A DNA stretch of 46,797 nt from Cytophagales bacterium (GTDB taxonomy: Bacteria; Bacteroidota; Bacteroidia; Cytophagales; Spirosomataceae): positions 1 through 46,797 of the forward strand of contig RDXN01000074.1 of NCBI GenBank assembly GCA_004292855.1. The letters are read 5' to 3'. Position 1 is the stretch's first letter; each line of letters begins with the position of its first letter. Made by a program: the position numbers and the translations under genes. The notes under the pieces are model-generated. The model made no database searches. It was not told the DNA's origin and saw only the letters and a program-made list of their open reading frames with translations. Below, piece after piece: positions 23,674-31,735 of this stretch.

Positions 23674-26187
23674 CTATTCAATCCCCCAGCTCAGGTCATT
23701 CTGCTCGTTGTCCCAGCCAATGGTCAAGGTCTGGTTTTTGGTTAGTTTTTCGGCAATAATCAGTCGCGAAATGGGTCGGCGGAGTTGGTTGCGGATGATG
23801 CCCGCCAGGGGGCGTGCGCCGTATTGGGGCGAAAATCCGCGCAAGGCGAGGTTGCGTTTGGCCTCGTCGGTGAGTACCAGCGCGATACCCTGCTGTTTGA
23901 GACTTTTGTGGAGGTGAGCCAGTTGAATCTCGAAAATGCGAACCACGTTTTCTTCCTGAATCGGGCGGAAGGGCAGGATTTCGGTGATGCGGGCCAGGAA
24001 TTCGGGGCGGAACCGACCGCTCATTTTTTCCATCAACTGCCCCGACGTAGGCAACCGCCCGGCCTGGCTCTCCGACGTGATCCACTCGCTGCCAATGTTG
24101 GACGTGAAAATGAGCAGTGCGTTCGAGAAGTCGCCCTCCTTACCGAGTTTGTCGTGGAGTCGGCCCTCGTCCATCATCTGCAAAAACACGTCGAACACCG
24201 AGGCATGGGCTTTTTCGATCTCATCGAACAAGACCACGGCGTAGGGTTGCCGCCGGATTTTGTTCACCAGCAAACCGCCTTCCTCGTAACCCACATAGCC
24301 CGGAGGTGCCCCGTAGAGCAGGGCTGCCGAGTGTTCTTCCTTAAACTCCGACATATCGAACCGAATCATGGCCCGCTCGTCGTTGAACAGAAAATCGGCC
24401 AGCGATTTGCAGAGTTCGGTTTTGCCCGTTCCGGTTGGCCCCAGCAAAAAGAACGAACCAATGGGCTGACCACTCCGGTTCAACCCCGACCGCGATTCCA
24501 GAATAGCATCGGACAGGGCGCGGAGGGCGTGGTTTTGCCCAACGACCCGTTTTTGCAGGTGGCTTTCCATACCCAGGAGTCGTTCTTTTTCCTGAGCCTG
24601 CACTTTGCCCATCGGAATACCCGTTTTATGGGCCACCACAGCCGCCAAATCTGCCGTGCTGACCACAGCAGCCCGTTTTTGAGCCAACGCCAGGATCGCG
24701 TCGAGCCGGGTCAGCACGTAGTCGCGGTAGGTTTCGGGGGTTTCGAGCGTGGCGGGGTCGGTTTCGTCGACCAGTTGGCCGAGCAGCACGGGGCTGATTT
24801 GTTGTTCCATCAACGTCCCGATCCATTGCCACTCACCGAGGGCCTCGGTGGGGTCGAGTTCGCGATTATCCAACTCCAAACCAGCCTGCGCGAGCCGGTC
24901 GAGTTCGCCGATGGACGTTTCGTTGGCCATGCGGACGGCGGCCATCGTGCGGTCCAATAAATCGAGGGCCGAGTCGGGCAATCGGCGGTCTTTGGAGTAG
25001 CGTCGGGCGAGCCGGATGCACACCGGAACCACGTCGGGTTGCACCTTGAGGGCGTGGTGGGTTTCGTAGGCGTTGATAAGGCCACGAATCATGCGTTCGG
25101 CCACGCGGTCGGTGGGTTCGACCACGGTCAACACCTCGAACCGGCGGCTCAGAGCCTGATCGGGTTCAATTAGTTTGCGGTATTCTTCGGGGGTGGTGGC
25201 CCCAATCACGGTCAACTCGCCCCGTGCCAGTTCGGGCTTGAGCAGGTTGGCCACCCCGCTCCCCGCCGACCCTTTCGGATCGAGCAGCATATGGATTTCG
25301 TCAATGAACAAAATGCAGCGGTCGTAGGCTTTCACGGCCTTGATCACATTTTTGAGCCGGTCCTCGACCTCGCCTTTGTACGAGGCCCCCGCAATCAACG
25401 CGCCGGGGTCGAGTTCGAGCAGAGTAGCGTTTTGGAGCCAGGTCGGCACGGTTCCGTCGGCAAGTTGTTGGGCCAACCCGTCGATCAGGGCCGATTTTCC
25501 CACGCCGGGATCACCCACGAGCATCACGTTGGGTTTGCTGCGTCGGCCCAGGATACCGAGCATGGTGCGAGTTTCGCCATCGCGCCCAATCACGGGGTCG
25601 AGCCGTCCGCTGCGGGCCTGTTCGGTTTTATCGCGGCAAAATTTAGGCAAGCCCGTCTCCTCGACTTCCTGCTCATTCTGCATGGTTTGAGTTGTAGATG
25701 TTCCCCCATACGCGTTTTTGTCCGTACCTGAACCCCCTTTGCGGTTGAGTTTCGGGTTGGCCCTGTCCTGCATGTAGCGTTGCATGAGGTCGCGGTCCTG
25801 CAAGGGCAACGACCGGAGTTGCTCGAGGGTGAAACCCGCCCCCGGTTTGGTGAGAGCTACCAGCACGGCAATCGGTTCGATCAGGTCCATGTCCAACCGG
25901 ATACGGACAAATTCGGCTTCGGCCATGACCCGCTCCACCGAGGCATCGCCTTCGGGCGGGGTTCCGCTCAGGCTAATGCGGGGCGTGTCTTCGATCCAGA
26001 CATCGGCCCACTCGCGCACAAACGGTACGTCCTTATTATAGGATGCCAGCAACCTTGCCCCGCCCACGTCGTCGTGCAGGAGAGCGCGGAGCAGGTGAGC
26101 GGCCGCGAAATGCTCGTTGTGATACTCGCGGGCCAACGACGCAGCAATATGAAGAGCGTTCTGAACGGAGGAATGTAGGGGGCGCAT
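23674..26187 (-). CDS. tssH: T6SS sheath-recycling AAA+ ATPase ClpV (TssH)
   Basis: 837 residues, Clp/Hsp100 class I. N-terminal double-Clp-N-like domain (about 1-145); a linker rich in Gly, Thr and Gln (150-175); first AAA+ module with GDPGVGKS at 225-232 and CILFIDEIH; a middle helical domain; second AAA+ module with LLGPTGTGKTEL and VVLFDEIEKAH; and a C-terminal D2-small domain (FSPQYGARPLAG). ClpV extracts TssC from contracted sheaths so the sheath can be reassembled. Here it lies apart from tssBC, separated by the inserted AAA/toxin-antitoxin genes, and follows tssR with a palindromic repeat between. Confidence 0.93.
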   Translation of the reverse strand: MRPLHSSVQNALHIAASLAREYHNEHFAAAHLLRALLHDDVGGARLLASYNKDVPFVREWADVWIEDTPRISLSGTPPEGDASVERVMAEAEFVRIRLDMDLIEPIAVLVALTKPGAGFTLEQLRSLPLQDRDLMQRYMQDRANPKLNRKGGSGTDKNAYGGTSTTQTMQNEQEVEETGLPKFCRDKTEQARSGRLDPVIGRDGETRTMLGILGRRSKPNVMLVGDPGVGKSALIDGLAQQLADGTVPTWLQNATLLELDPGALIAGASYKGEVEDRLKNVIKAVKAYDRCILFIDEIHMLLDPKGSAGSGVANLLKPELARGELTVIGATTPEEYRKLIEPDQALSRRFEVLTVVEPTDRVAERMIRGLINAYETHHALKVQPDVVPVCIRLARRYSKDRRLPDSALDLLDRTMAAVRMANETSIGELDRLAQAGLELDNRELDPTEALGEWQWIGTLMEQQISPVLLGQLVDETDPATLETPETYRDYVLTRLDAILALAQKRAAVVSTADLAAVVAHKTGIPMGKVQAQEKERLLGMESHLQKRVVGQNHALRALSDAILESRSGLNRSGQPIGSFFLLGPTGTGKTELCKSLADFLFNDERAMIRFDMSEFKEEHSAALLYGAPPGYVGYEEGGLLVNKIRRQPYAVVLFDEIEKAHASVFDVFLQMMDEGRLHDKLGKEGDFSNALLIFTSNIGSEWITSESQAGRLPTSGQLMEKMSGRFRPEFLARITEILPFRPIQEENVVRIFEIQLAHLHKSLKQQGIALVLTDEAKRNLALRGFSPQYGARPLAGIIRNQLRRPISRLIIAEKLTKNQTLTIGWDNEQNDLSWGIE

Positions 26188-26202
26188 GGTTTACTTAATT
26201 TG

Positions 26203-26344
26203 ACCTCACCCCCGGCCCCTCTCCTTCGTAAGGAGAGGGGAGACGAAAACGTCAAGCTTGATAGCGTCAAGGGTGTTTAAACAGTCGTACTATGGCTGTT
26301 AAGACACCCCTCTCCTTCACAAGGAGAGGGGCCGGGGGTGAGGT
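26203..26344. repeat. REP/REPIN-like palindromic element, variant with AAGGAGAGGGG stem
   Basis: Arms start ACCTCACCCCCGGCCCCTCT at 26203 and end GGGGGTGAGGT at 26344; each arm holds a hairpin CCCCTCTCCTT / AAGGAGAGGGG. It starts 15 bases after the ClpV start codon side and ends 3 bases from the tssR stop (26348-26350), thus filling the tssR-clpV gap. Confidence 0.8.
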
Positions 26345-26347
26345 TAG

Positions 26348-28783
26348 TTATTTAAAGAGGTCTTCGCTAATCCAGTAATAGGTTTTTCCGTTGGAGCTAA
26401 AGCGGCTGTTCGGGAAGGTCGGGATGCGCTGGAAATAGTCCCGACGTTCGCGGAGCAGATACAGCGTTTGGTTAAGTCGGGCGTTGGGCAGCATGTCGGG
26501 TTCGGCCAGCAAACGGAGGTCAAGGCTGCTCAACAGGGTATTTTTCACAGGCAAATCGAGCAATCCCGACAGCAAGCGTCCGAGGGTCTGTGTTTCGTCG
26601 GGCGGTATCTGGTAAACATTCACCAGTTGCCGAACCTGTCGGGCATACCGCGCCCGGTCGCCGTAGCGAGTGGGGTCGATGGCATCGGCAGCCAGCACAT
26701 CGAGCCAACGGCCCACGGTTTCGTACTCGTCGGTGGTGAGCAGGGTCGTGTATTTCCAGCCCGCCGACTCGCGGGTGTTGATGGCGGTGTAGGCCGTTGT
26801 CAGGTACGGGTATTCGCCTAAGCGGGCGGCCTGCGCGGGTGTAAACCGGAGGGCTTCACCCGCTTTGTCGGCCAGAGTATTCAGGGCGGGGTTCACGCGG
26901 TCGGTGAGGGGTTCGATCTGGGCGAAGGTGGTTTCGAGAGCCGATACAACGGCCTCATTTTCATCGCCCACTTGCCGGAGTAAACTGTCGGTAGCAGCCG
27001 ACAACTCCTTGAACAACAAGGGTTGGGCTTTGCGCGGAAACAGCACCCAACCCGGCACCATACTCCGTTTGGGAAAGGCCAGTTGATACACGTTGCGTTC
27101 GCCGAGCCGCAGATCGAACTCGCTGGCGGGGGTCACGTCGTCGGGCCGGACGAGCTTCAGTTTTTTGAGTTTGCTGCTTTCTCCAGCCGCCCGCAACACC
27201 AGCTCTTTGGCCTGCAACACAAAGTCGTTGGATACCGAGTTGTCGTAGGCGTAGGTCTGGAAAGCGAGCATCCGGCAGTCGGTGCGGGTCAGGTTGTCCA
27301 GCACCGATTCCCAACCCGACACGTCCTGATTGTCGCCCGTTGTGCCAACCAGTACAATCACGTTGGTCTCGTCGGGGTGGGCGGCCAGGAGTTTCAGAGC
27401 CTGCTCGACGGCAAACCGGATGGGTTCGGGTTGTTGACCACCCGCATCGTCGGAACGGGCGGGGGCATAACGGGTCATAAAACTAAACAGTCGGGCGGGG
27501 TCGGTGCTGAGGGGCAGATTAACCACCTGACTTTTACGTTTGCTATCCTCCATCGCGGTCTCGTGATACAGCACGGCCCCTGTTTGCAATCGGGCAAACG
27601 GGCTTTTGGGGTCGGCCAGCATCTGCGTAATCGAAAACTGAACCGTGTTGAGCAACTCGCCCCAGCGGGGAGCCATAGCCGCGCTATTCTCGACCACATA
27701 AATAAGGTTGAGCGTTTGCTGCCGTTGCCGAATCTGGTTCAGCCGGACGGTGTTGATGCGCTGCCCGCCCACACTGAACACCGGCACGTCGCGTTTGGCC
27801 AGCAACGGCACGAGGGCGTGGGTTTGTAGCACCATTTGACTGTCGCGGGCGCAACATTGCCCCAACACCGGGTACTTGACCCCCAGCGACGTCCAGGCAA
27901 CGGCGGGAAACTGCCCGCTGTTCAGCACCGAGTCGGCGGGGTGGTTCAGAGCCGCCGATTGTGTGGCATAGAGTCGTCCCCGTTGCTGACTCAGACCCAC
28001 CGTATCGGGTTCCAGAAACACCCGTTGACCAATGGGTTGCAACAATGTTTGCGGCACCCAACCGAGCATATTCTGCCGGATGCTGTCGGGCGGGAACCAG
28101 GCCGACCGGCCAATCAACACCTGCTTGCCCGATTCGGATTGTTTGAACGGATAGGCCAGTTCGTAGAGCCGGGTGCCGGCGGTCCGGCGGTCCGGTTTGG
28201 CGGGTCGTTGCAACCGGGGATCGGCGAAGGTTCGCACGGTATCGCCGACCAAGTATTGGTCCACCTCGTTCAGCAGGTCGGGGCTGCTCAGGGCCGGACT
28301 CACCAGCAGGGCGTGCCGCCCGTTGTCGGTGCGGTAGCTTTGGTTGAGGAGCAAAAAGTGGCTTTTGGGTGCCCAGCCATAATAAACGACCGCTTTCCGG
28401 TCGGTGATGACGCGCCGGGAAAACTTGTTGCCAATGGGCATATCGGGCCGATACTGAATCAGTTTGAGATAGCCTTTTTTCTCTTTCAACACATAAAATG
28501 CATCCAGAAACCCAACTTTTCGGAAACGCGTGATACCGTTCGGATTCCGAAACGTGTTGTTGTTGTCGCGGTCTGAAAACACCACCCAGGGGGCACCATC
28601 GGGCGGTTGGGGGTTCACGGTGATTTTCTTTTCAGGAACTTTGATAATCGTACCCACTCGCTCAGGCAGGCCGGGGCGAGTGGGGGTGAGCGTAGTGGGT
28701 TGCCGGGCCACCCGCGCAAAAAATGGGAGTTGGGCGCGGGCCGAAAACGCGGTGAGTAGCACCAGCAGCAGCGTCTGTTTCAT
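26348..28783 (-). CDS. tssR: T6SS subtype iii envelope component TssR, with a vWA-like region
   Basis: 811 residues. The signal peptide (about 1-18, LLLVLLTAFSARAQ) directs it to the periplasm. The N-terminal third has beta-rich sequence with DGAPWVVFSDRDNN and SRRVITDRKAVVYYGW; the middle has a vWA-like core (LNLIYVVENSAAMAPRWGELL, then VIVLVGTTGDN) whose metal site is degenerate; the last part is helical. Size, signal peptide and place between clpV and the PKD/TssO genes fit TssR, the large periplasmic component of the Bacteroidota membrane complex. It overlaps the PKD gene by four bases (ATGA). A PDRRTAG peptide near residue 198 comes from a short GC-rich repeat. Confidence 0.75.
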   Translation of the reverse strand: MKQTLLLVLLTAFSARAQLPFFARVARQPTTLTPTRPGLPERVGTIIKVPEKKITVNPQPPDGAPWVVFSDRDNNNTFRNPNGITRFRKVGFLDAFYVLKEKKGYLKLIQYRPDMPIGNKFSRRVITDRKAVVYYGWAPKSHFLLLNQSYRTDNGRHALLVSPALSSPDLLNEVDQYLVGDTVRTFADPRLQRPAKPDRRTAGTRLYELAYPFKQSESGKQVLIGRSAWFPPDSIRQNMLGWVPQTLLQPIGQRVFLEPDTVGLSQQRGRLYATQSAALNHPADSVLNSGQFPAVAWTSLGVKYPVLGQCCARDSQMVLQTHALVPLLAKRDVPVFSVGGQRINTVRLNQIRQRQQTLNLIYVVENSAAMAPRWGELLNTVQFSITQMLADPKSPFARLQTGAVLYHETAMEDSKRKSQVVNLPLSTDPARLFSFMTRYAPARSDDAGGQQPEPIRFAVEQALKLLAAHPDETNVIVLVGTTGDNQDVSGWESVLDNLTRTDCRMLAFQTYAYDNSVSNDFVLQAKELVLRAAGESSKLKKLKLVRPDDVTPASEFDLRLGERNVYQLAFPKRSMVPGWVLFPRKAQPLLFKELSAATDSLLRQVGDENEAVVSALETTFAQIEPLTDRVNPALNTLADKAGEALRFTPAQAARLGEYPYLTTAYTAINTRESAGWKYTTLLTTDEYETVGRWLDVLAADAIDPTRYGDRARYARQVRQLVNVYQIPPDETQTLGRLLSGLLDLPVKNTLLSSLDLRLLAEPDMLPNARLNQTLYLLRERRDYFQRIPTFPNSRFSSNGKTYYWISEDLFK

Positions 28784-29649
28784 GGCTTATGCTGGGTAAC
28801 GTTTAACCGAAAAATGCAACGGGTGAGCGTGTCGGAGTCGATGCTAACCTCGTCGATTTTCACCCCTCGGTCGAACCGAAGCCCCATGCAGTAGGAGTAA
28901 AAATCGTTCACTTTGCTGGCGTTGATCTGCACGGCGGCATAGTCGCGTTTGCAGAGGTAGCGGTTCAGTACGTAGTAATAATGACTGTTGAACGGTTGCC
29001 CATCGGCAATGGCCTGGAGCCGTCGGCGGATGTCGTCGCCCATCATGTCCGTAGAATCAACGGGTGGGTTGAACTTCCGAAAACCGGGCTGGATATAGAC
29101 CGTATGTTTCAGGGGATAATTGGTGAGGTCGGTGGTGAGTACGACCGTGTAGCGGCCCGGTTGGTTGTAGCTGTAGATAGCCGTTGGGTCGCGGGAGTCG
29201 ATCCGGCCTGTCTCGCCAAACCGCCAGGCAAACGCCCGTGAATGTCCGCCTGTAGCCGTAAACGTCATTTTTTCGTTCTGATAGCCAATCGTCGGGCCAT
29301 TGAGCTGTACCACCGAGTCGCGCCGATTCACGGGTGGCCCCGGCCTGACCGTCACCCGAAACGTCTGTTGGGCATTGTCGTCCACCGTAAGTCGAATTAA
29401 ATAAACGCCTGGTTTCCAGTAGGTATATTGCCCCTTTGTCCGGCGAGCTGTTGCCCCGTTGCCAAACTCCCAGCGGTGCGATTCGGCATCGCGGGTGCTG
29501 TCGGCATATTGAACGGCTTGCCCCACCGACACCTGCAACGGCGAGACCGTGGCCCGGATGGTGGGCCTGGCCGTAAGCCAGAGCAATAGCAGCAAAATGC
29601 CCCCGGTGGCCAGCGTTGCACGGGTGGTGAGCGTCAGATTACGGTTCAT
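28780..29649 (-). CDS. PKD-domain membrane protein of the T6SS subtype iii envelope complex (TssP/TssQ position)
   Basis: 289 residues from ATG 29649, which overlaps the preceding gene's stop as ATGA. One membrane span (about 9-27, ATGGILLLLLWL) with the rest periplasmic. Two PKD-like beta-sandwiches follow: one with HRWEFGNGATARRTKGQYTYWKPGVYLIRLTV, the next with FAWRFGETGRIDSRDPTAIYSYNQPGRYTVVL. The C-terminal ~90 residues (KVNDFYSYCMGLRF) form a separate mixed domain. Position between TssR and the TssO-like genes marks it as part of the membrane complex. I cannot assign it to TssP or TssQ with certainty. Confidence 0.7.
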   Translation of the reverse strand: MNRNLTLTTRATLATGGILLLLLWLTARPTIRATVSPLQVSVGQAVQYADSTRDAESHRWEFGNGATARRTKGQYTYWKPGVYLIRLTVDDNAQQTFRVTVRPGPPVNRRDSVVQLNGPTIGYQNEKMTFTATGGHSRAFAWRFGETGRIDSRDPTAIYSYNQPGRYTVVLTTDLTNYPLKHTVYIQPGFRKFNPPVDSTDMMGDDIRRRLQAIADGQPFNSHYYYVLNRYLCKRDYAAVQINASKVNDFYSYCMGLRFDRGVKIDEVSIDSDTLTRCIFRLNVTQHKP

Positions 29650-30191
29650 TGGTTGGATGGTCCGGCAGTCCGGCGGTCCGGCGACCCGGCTGTTGTTGAA
29701 CTCGGCGCATTGTTGACGACTATCGGCCCCATAGCCCGCTGGTAGCCCACCTCGCACTCGTCGGCCTGCTTGCGAAACAACTGAATGTTAGCCTGTTTGC
29801 TCCATAACACCTTTTTGTCGGTATAAACCATCTTGTAGAAATCGGCGATCTGGGCATACGACCGAAACCGGATGCCATCGGTCGTGCGCCCCGACAGGGC
29901 GCGGATATCGGCCAGTTGTCCTTCAATATCAACCTCCACAAACACGGCGTTTACCTGCGGCTGATACGCAACAATGGCCCGGTACGTGGAATCGAGCAAC
30001 ACAAAATTGTTTTGCTGATCGGCCAACAGTTGTCGTTGTCGGCTGATCTGTTCCACAAGATAGTCGGTATTGCGAAGGGCCGAGTCGTGGTTGCGGGTCA
30101 TTAGCCAACTGGCCACACCCCACAAGGCCAGCACCCCCCCGAGGAGGTACAAAAACTGAAGCTGTCGTTCGCGGGTTGAGAAAGAAAACAT
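29646..30191 (-). CDS. Single-span coiled-coil protein of the T6SS envelope complex (TssO/TssP-like)
   Basis: 181 residues. A membrane span at about 12-31 (LYLLGGVLALWGVASWLM) is followed by a periplasmic coiled coil (about 36-65) and a compact domain with SYAQIADFYKMVYTDKKVLW. The layout is the same as that of the next gene upstream (30305-30778), so they may be paralogous subunits. The C-terminal PDRRTAG is encoded by a short GC-rich repeat also present in tssR. The next gene overlaps its stop (ATGA), so they are translationally coupled. It may be TssP, but no sequence signature decides this. Confidence 0.65.
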   Translation of the reverse strand: MFSFSTRERQLQFLYLLGGVLALWGVASWLMTRNHDSALRNTDYLVEQISRQRQLLADQQNNFVLLDSTYRAIVAYQPQVNAVFVEVDIEGQLADIRALSGRTTDGIRFRSYAQIADFYKMVYTDKKVLWSKQANIQLFRKQADECEVGYQRAMGPIVVNNAPSSTTAGSPDRRTAGPSNQ

Positions 30192-30194
30192 AAT

Positions 30195-30309
30195 GTATTG
30201 GGTAGGGGCAGACCCACGTGTCTGCCCTGGTTAACGTATTGGGTAGGGGCAGACCCACGTGTCTGCCCTGTGCATATCATAAGGGCAGACACGTGGGTCT
30301 GCCCCTACC
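30195..30309. repeat. Three-copy palindromic repeat (GGGCAGACCCACGTGTCTGCCC family)
   Basis: Two direct copies at 30195-30229 and 30236-30270 and one inverted copy at 30282-30309. Each unit contains arms GGGCAGAC / GTCTGCCC around CCACGT. The inverted copy overlaps the end of the TssO gene, whose TAG stop (30305-30307) lies in the repeat's GGTAGGGG. Confidence 0.85.
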
Positions 30310-30778
30310 GTTTTCTTCGATTATAATTCAAACAATCAGTCAGTTCGGTTCGGGCGATGGTCTCGTCGGCGATGGCTTTGTTGAGGGAGTCTTTCAACAC
30401 CAACATCTCGTTGATGTGCCCCGACAACCGGCCATAGACCCCGAAATAGCCCTGCATTTTTTGGTTTTGGGTCACGATTTTGCTTATCTCCTCCTTATCC
30501 TTCGTGATTACCCGCTCCAACTGCCGCTCGTTCAAAACCCGGTTGGTGTTGAGCAAAACCATGTTCGTGTAGAGCGTATCGACCTTTTCGGCCAAAACGG
30601 CGTCGAGCAAAAAGATCTCCTCAAAATGTTGCCGCTGTTCGGTGAGCCGGGTCACCTGGTAGGCTCCCGTTTGCAGAAACGCATACGCACACGCCAGCAA
30701 CAGCCCGGTCAGCGCGGCAAACCAGCCCAAAAACCGACCGAATGCCCGATTTATTTCTTTTCGATTCTGTACTTGCAT
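30305..30778 (-). CDS. tssO: T6SS subtype iii membrane component TssO
   Basis: 157 residues. A short basic cytoplasmic N-terminus (MQVQNRKEINRAFGRF), one membrane span (about 17-36), then a long periplasmic coiled-coil region (RLTEQRQHFEEIFLLDAVLAEKVDTL and KDKEEISKIVTQNQKMQ). This is the TssO pattern of Bacteroidota T6SSs, where it forms part of the trans-envelope complex with TssN, P, Q and R. The start codon is only 13 bases from that of the divergent tssG. The last residues and stop codon overlap a palindromic repeat. Confidence 0.65.
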   Translation of the reverse strand: MQVQNRKEINRAFGRFLGWFAALTGLLLACAYAFLQTGAYQVTRLTEQRQHFEEIFLLDAVLAEKVDTLYTNMVLLNTNRVLNERQLERVITKDKEEISKIVTQNQKMQGYFGVYGRLSGHINEMLVLKDSLNKAIADETIARTELTDCLNYNRRKR

Positions 30779-30791
30779 ATCATTGTGATCT

Positions 30792-31733
30792 ATGACTCCT
30801 CAACTCACCGTCCAATCCGACGCGCCTTATTTTCTGGACTTGCTCGACGTCGACTTCCGCGCCGAAGTCATTGCAGCCGCCTTCGCGAAGGAAGCGGAGT
30901 TGGGTAATCGGGTGATAATCAATCCAACGGGCCTCCACAACCGGACCTATTCCAAAGACATTGAAGAGGTCCGAGACTGGAATCCCAACTTTTCCGACGA
31001 ACCCTATCAGTGCATCGATACCCCCCGCGAGGGTTTGTTCGATATGTTGCCGCAGTATCTGTTCGTGCAACCCCGCTCGCCCGATGGTGCTCAAAACACC
31101 GACCGACTGTTGGGCGATATTCGGTTCGACCGCCAGATTGAGGAGGAGACTCGCCTGTTTTTCCGGCCTTTCGATGTCGAGCTGAATCATCTCCGAACCC
31201 TTGCCGTCCACTACGACGATGCCGTTGACCGTTTCGACGATGCCCGCGTTATTATCGATCAATTTGCTCAGCATTGGCCCATTCTGAACCGGATGAACCC
31301 CACCGAAGCGGGCCTTTTTCTGTCGATGCTCCCTCACATCCACGAGCTTCGGAGCGACCTGCACTGGTTTTCGCGCTTGCTGGAGCGGTTTTTTAAGGTT
31401 CCCGTCCACATTGGCGCGGGCCGACACCTCCGCCGACCTGTTCGGACCGAGAACCGCCCGTCGTTGGCCAACTGCCGGTTGGGCGTTGATTCGGTGGTGG
31501 GCGACCGTTTCGACGATGGCCGCAACGGGGTGCAGATTGTGCTTGGCCCCGTCCCGATTGCCGAAGTCGAGCGGTTCCTGCCCGGCTCCAAAACCCTTGC
31601 CCTGCTCGATGAACTGATTGGCTATTTTATTCCCATTGCCACCGAGGTTTCGGTGAGCGTCAGGACGGCGGCTCCCCAATTGGGTGATCCCCGACCTGCG
31701 GTTAGCTACATGGGCTATTCGTCGTATTTGTAA
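30792..31733 (+). CDS. tssG: T6SS baseplate component TssG
   Basis: 313 residues. The family trait is the region near 260-290, LGPVPIAEVERFLPGSKTLALLDELIGYFIP, with hydrophobic strands before it (ILNRMNPTEAGLFLSMLPHIHELRSD, FFKVPVHIGAG). TssG forms the baseplate wedge with TssE and TssF. It is the only baseplate gene on the plus strand, divergent from tssO and ending two bases from the convergent outer-membrane barrel gene. No stand-alone promoter could be seen, so its promoter would have to lie inside tssO. Confidence 0.75.
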   Translation: MTPQLTVQSDAPYFLDLLDVDFRAEVIAAAFAKEAELGNRVIINPTGLHNRTYSKDIEEVRDWNPNFSDEPYQCIDTPREGLFDMLPQYLFVQPRSPDGAQNTDRLLGDIRFDRQIEEETRLFFRPFDVELNHLRTLAVHYDDAVDRFDDARVIIDQFAQHWPILNRMNPTEAGLFLSMLPHIHELRSDLHWFSRLLERFFKVPVHIGAGRHLRRPVRTENRPSLANCRLGVDSVVGDRFDDGRNGVQIVLGPVPIAEVERFLPGSKTLALLDELIGYFIPIATEVSVSVRTAAPQLGDPRPAVSYMGYSSYL

Positions 31734-31735
31734 GC

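Noticed and set aside
23785-24960. 391-codon plus-strand frame opposite clpV
   Set aside because: Antisense to a gene with both AAA+ modules intact.
30195-30309. Possible CRISPR array
   Set aside because: Only three copies, one inverted, with short unequal gaps; palindromic repeat family instead.
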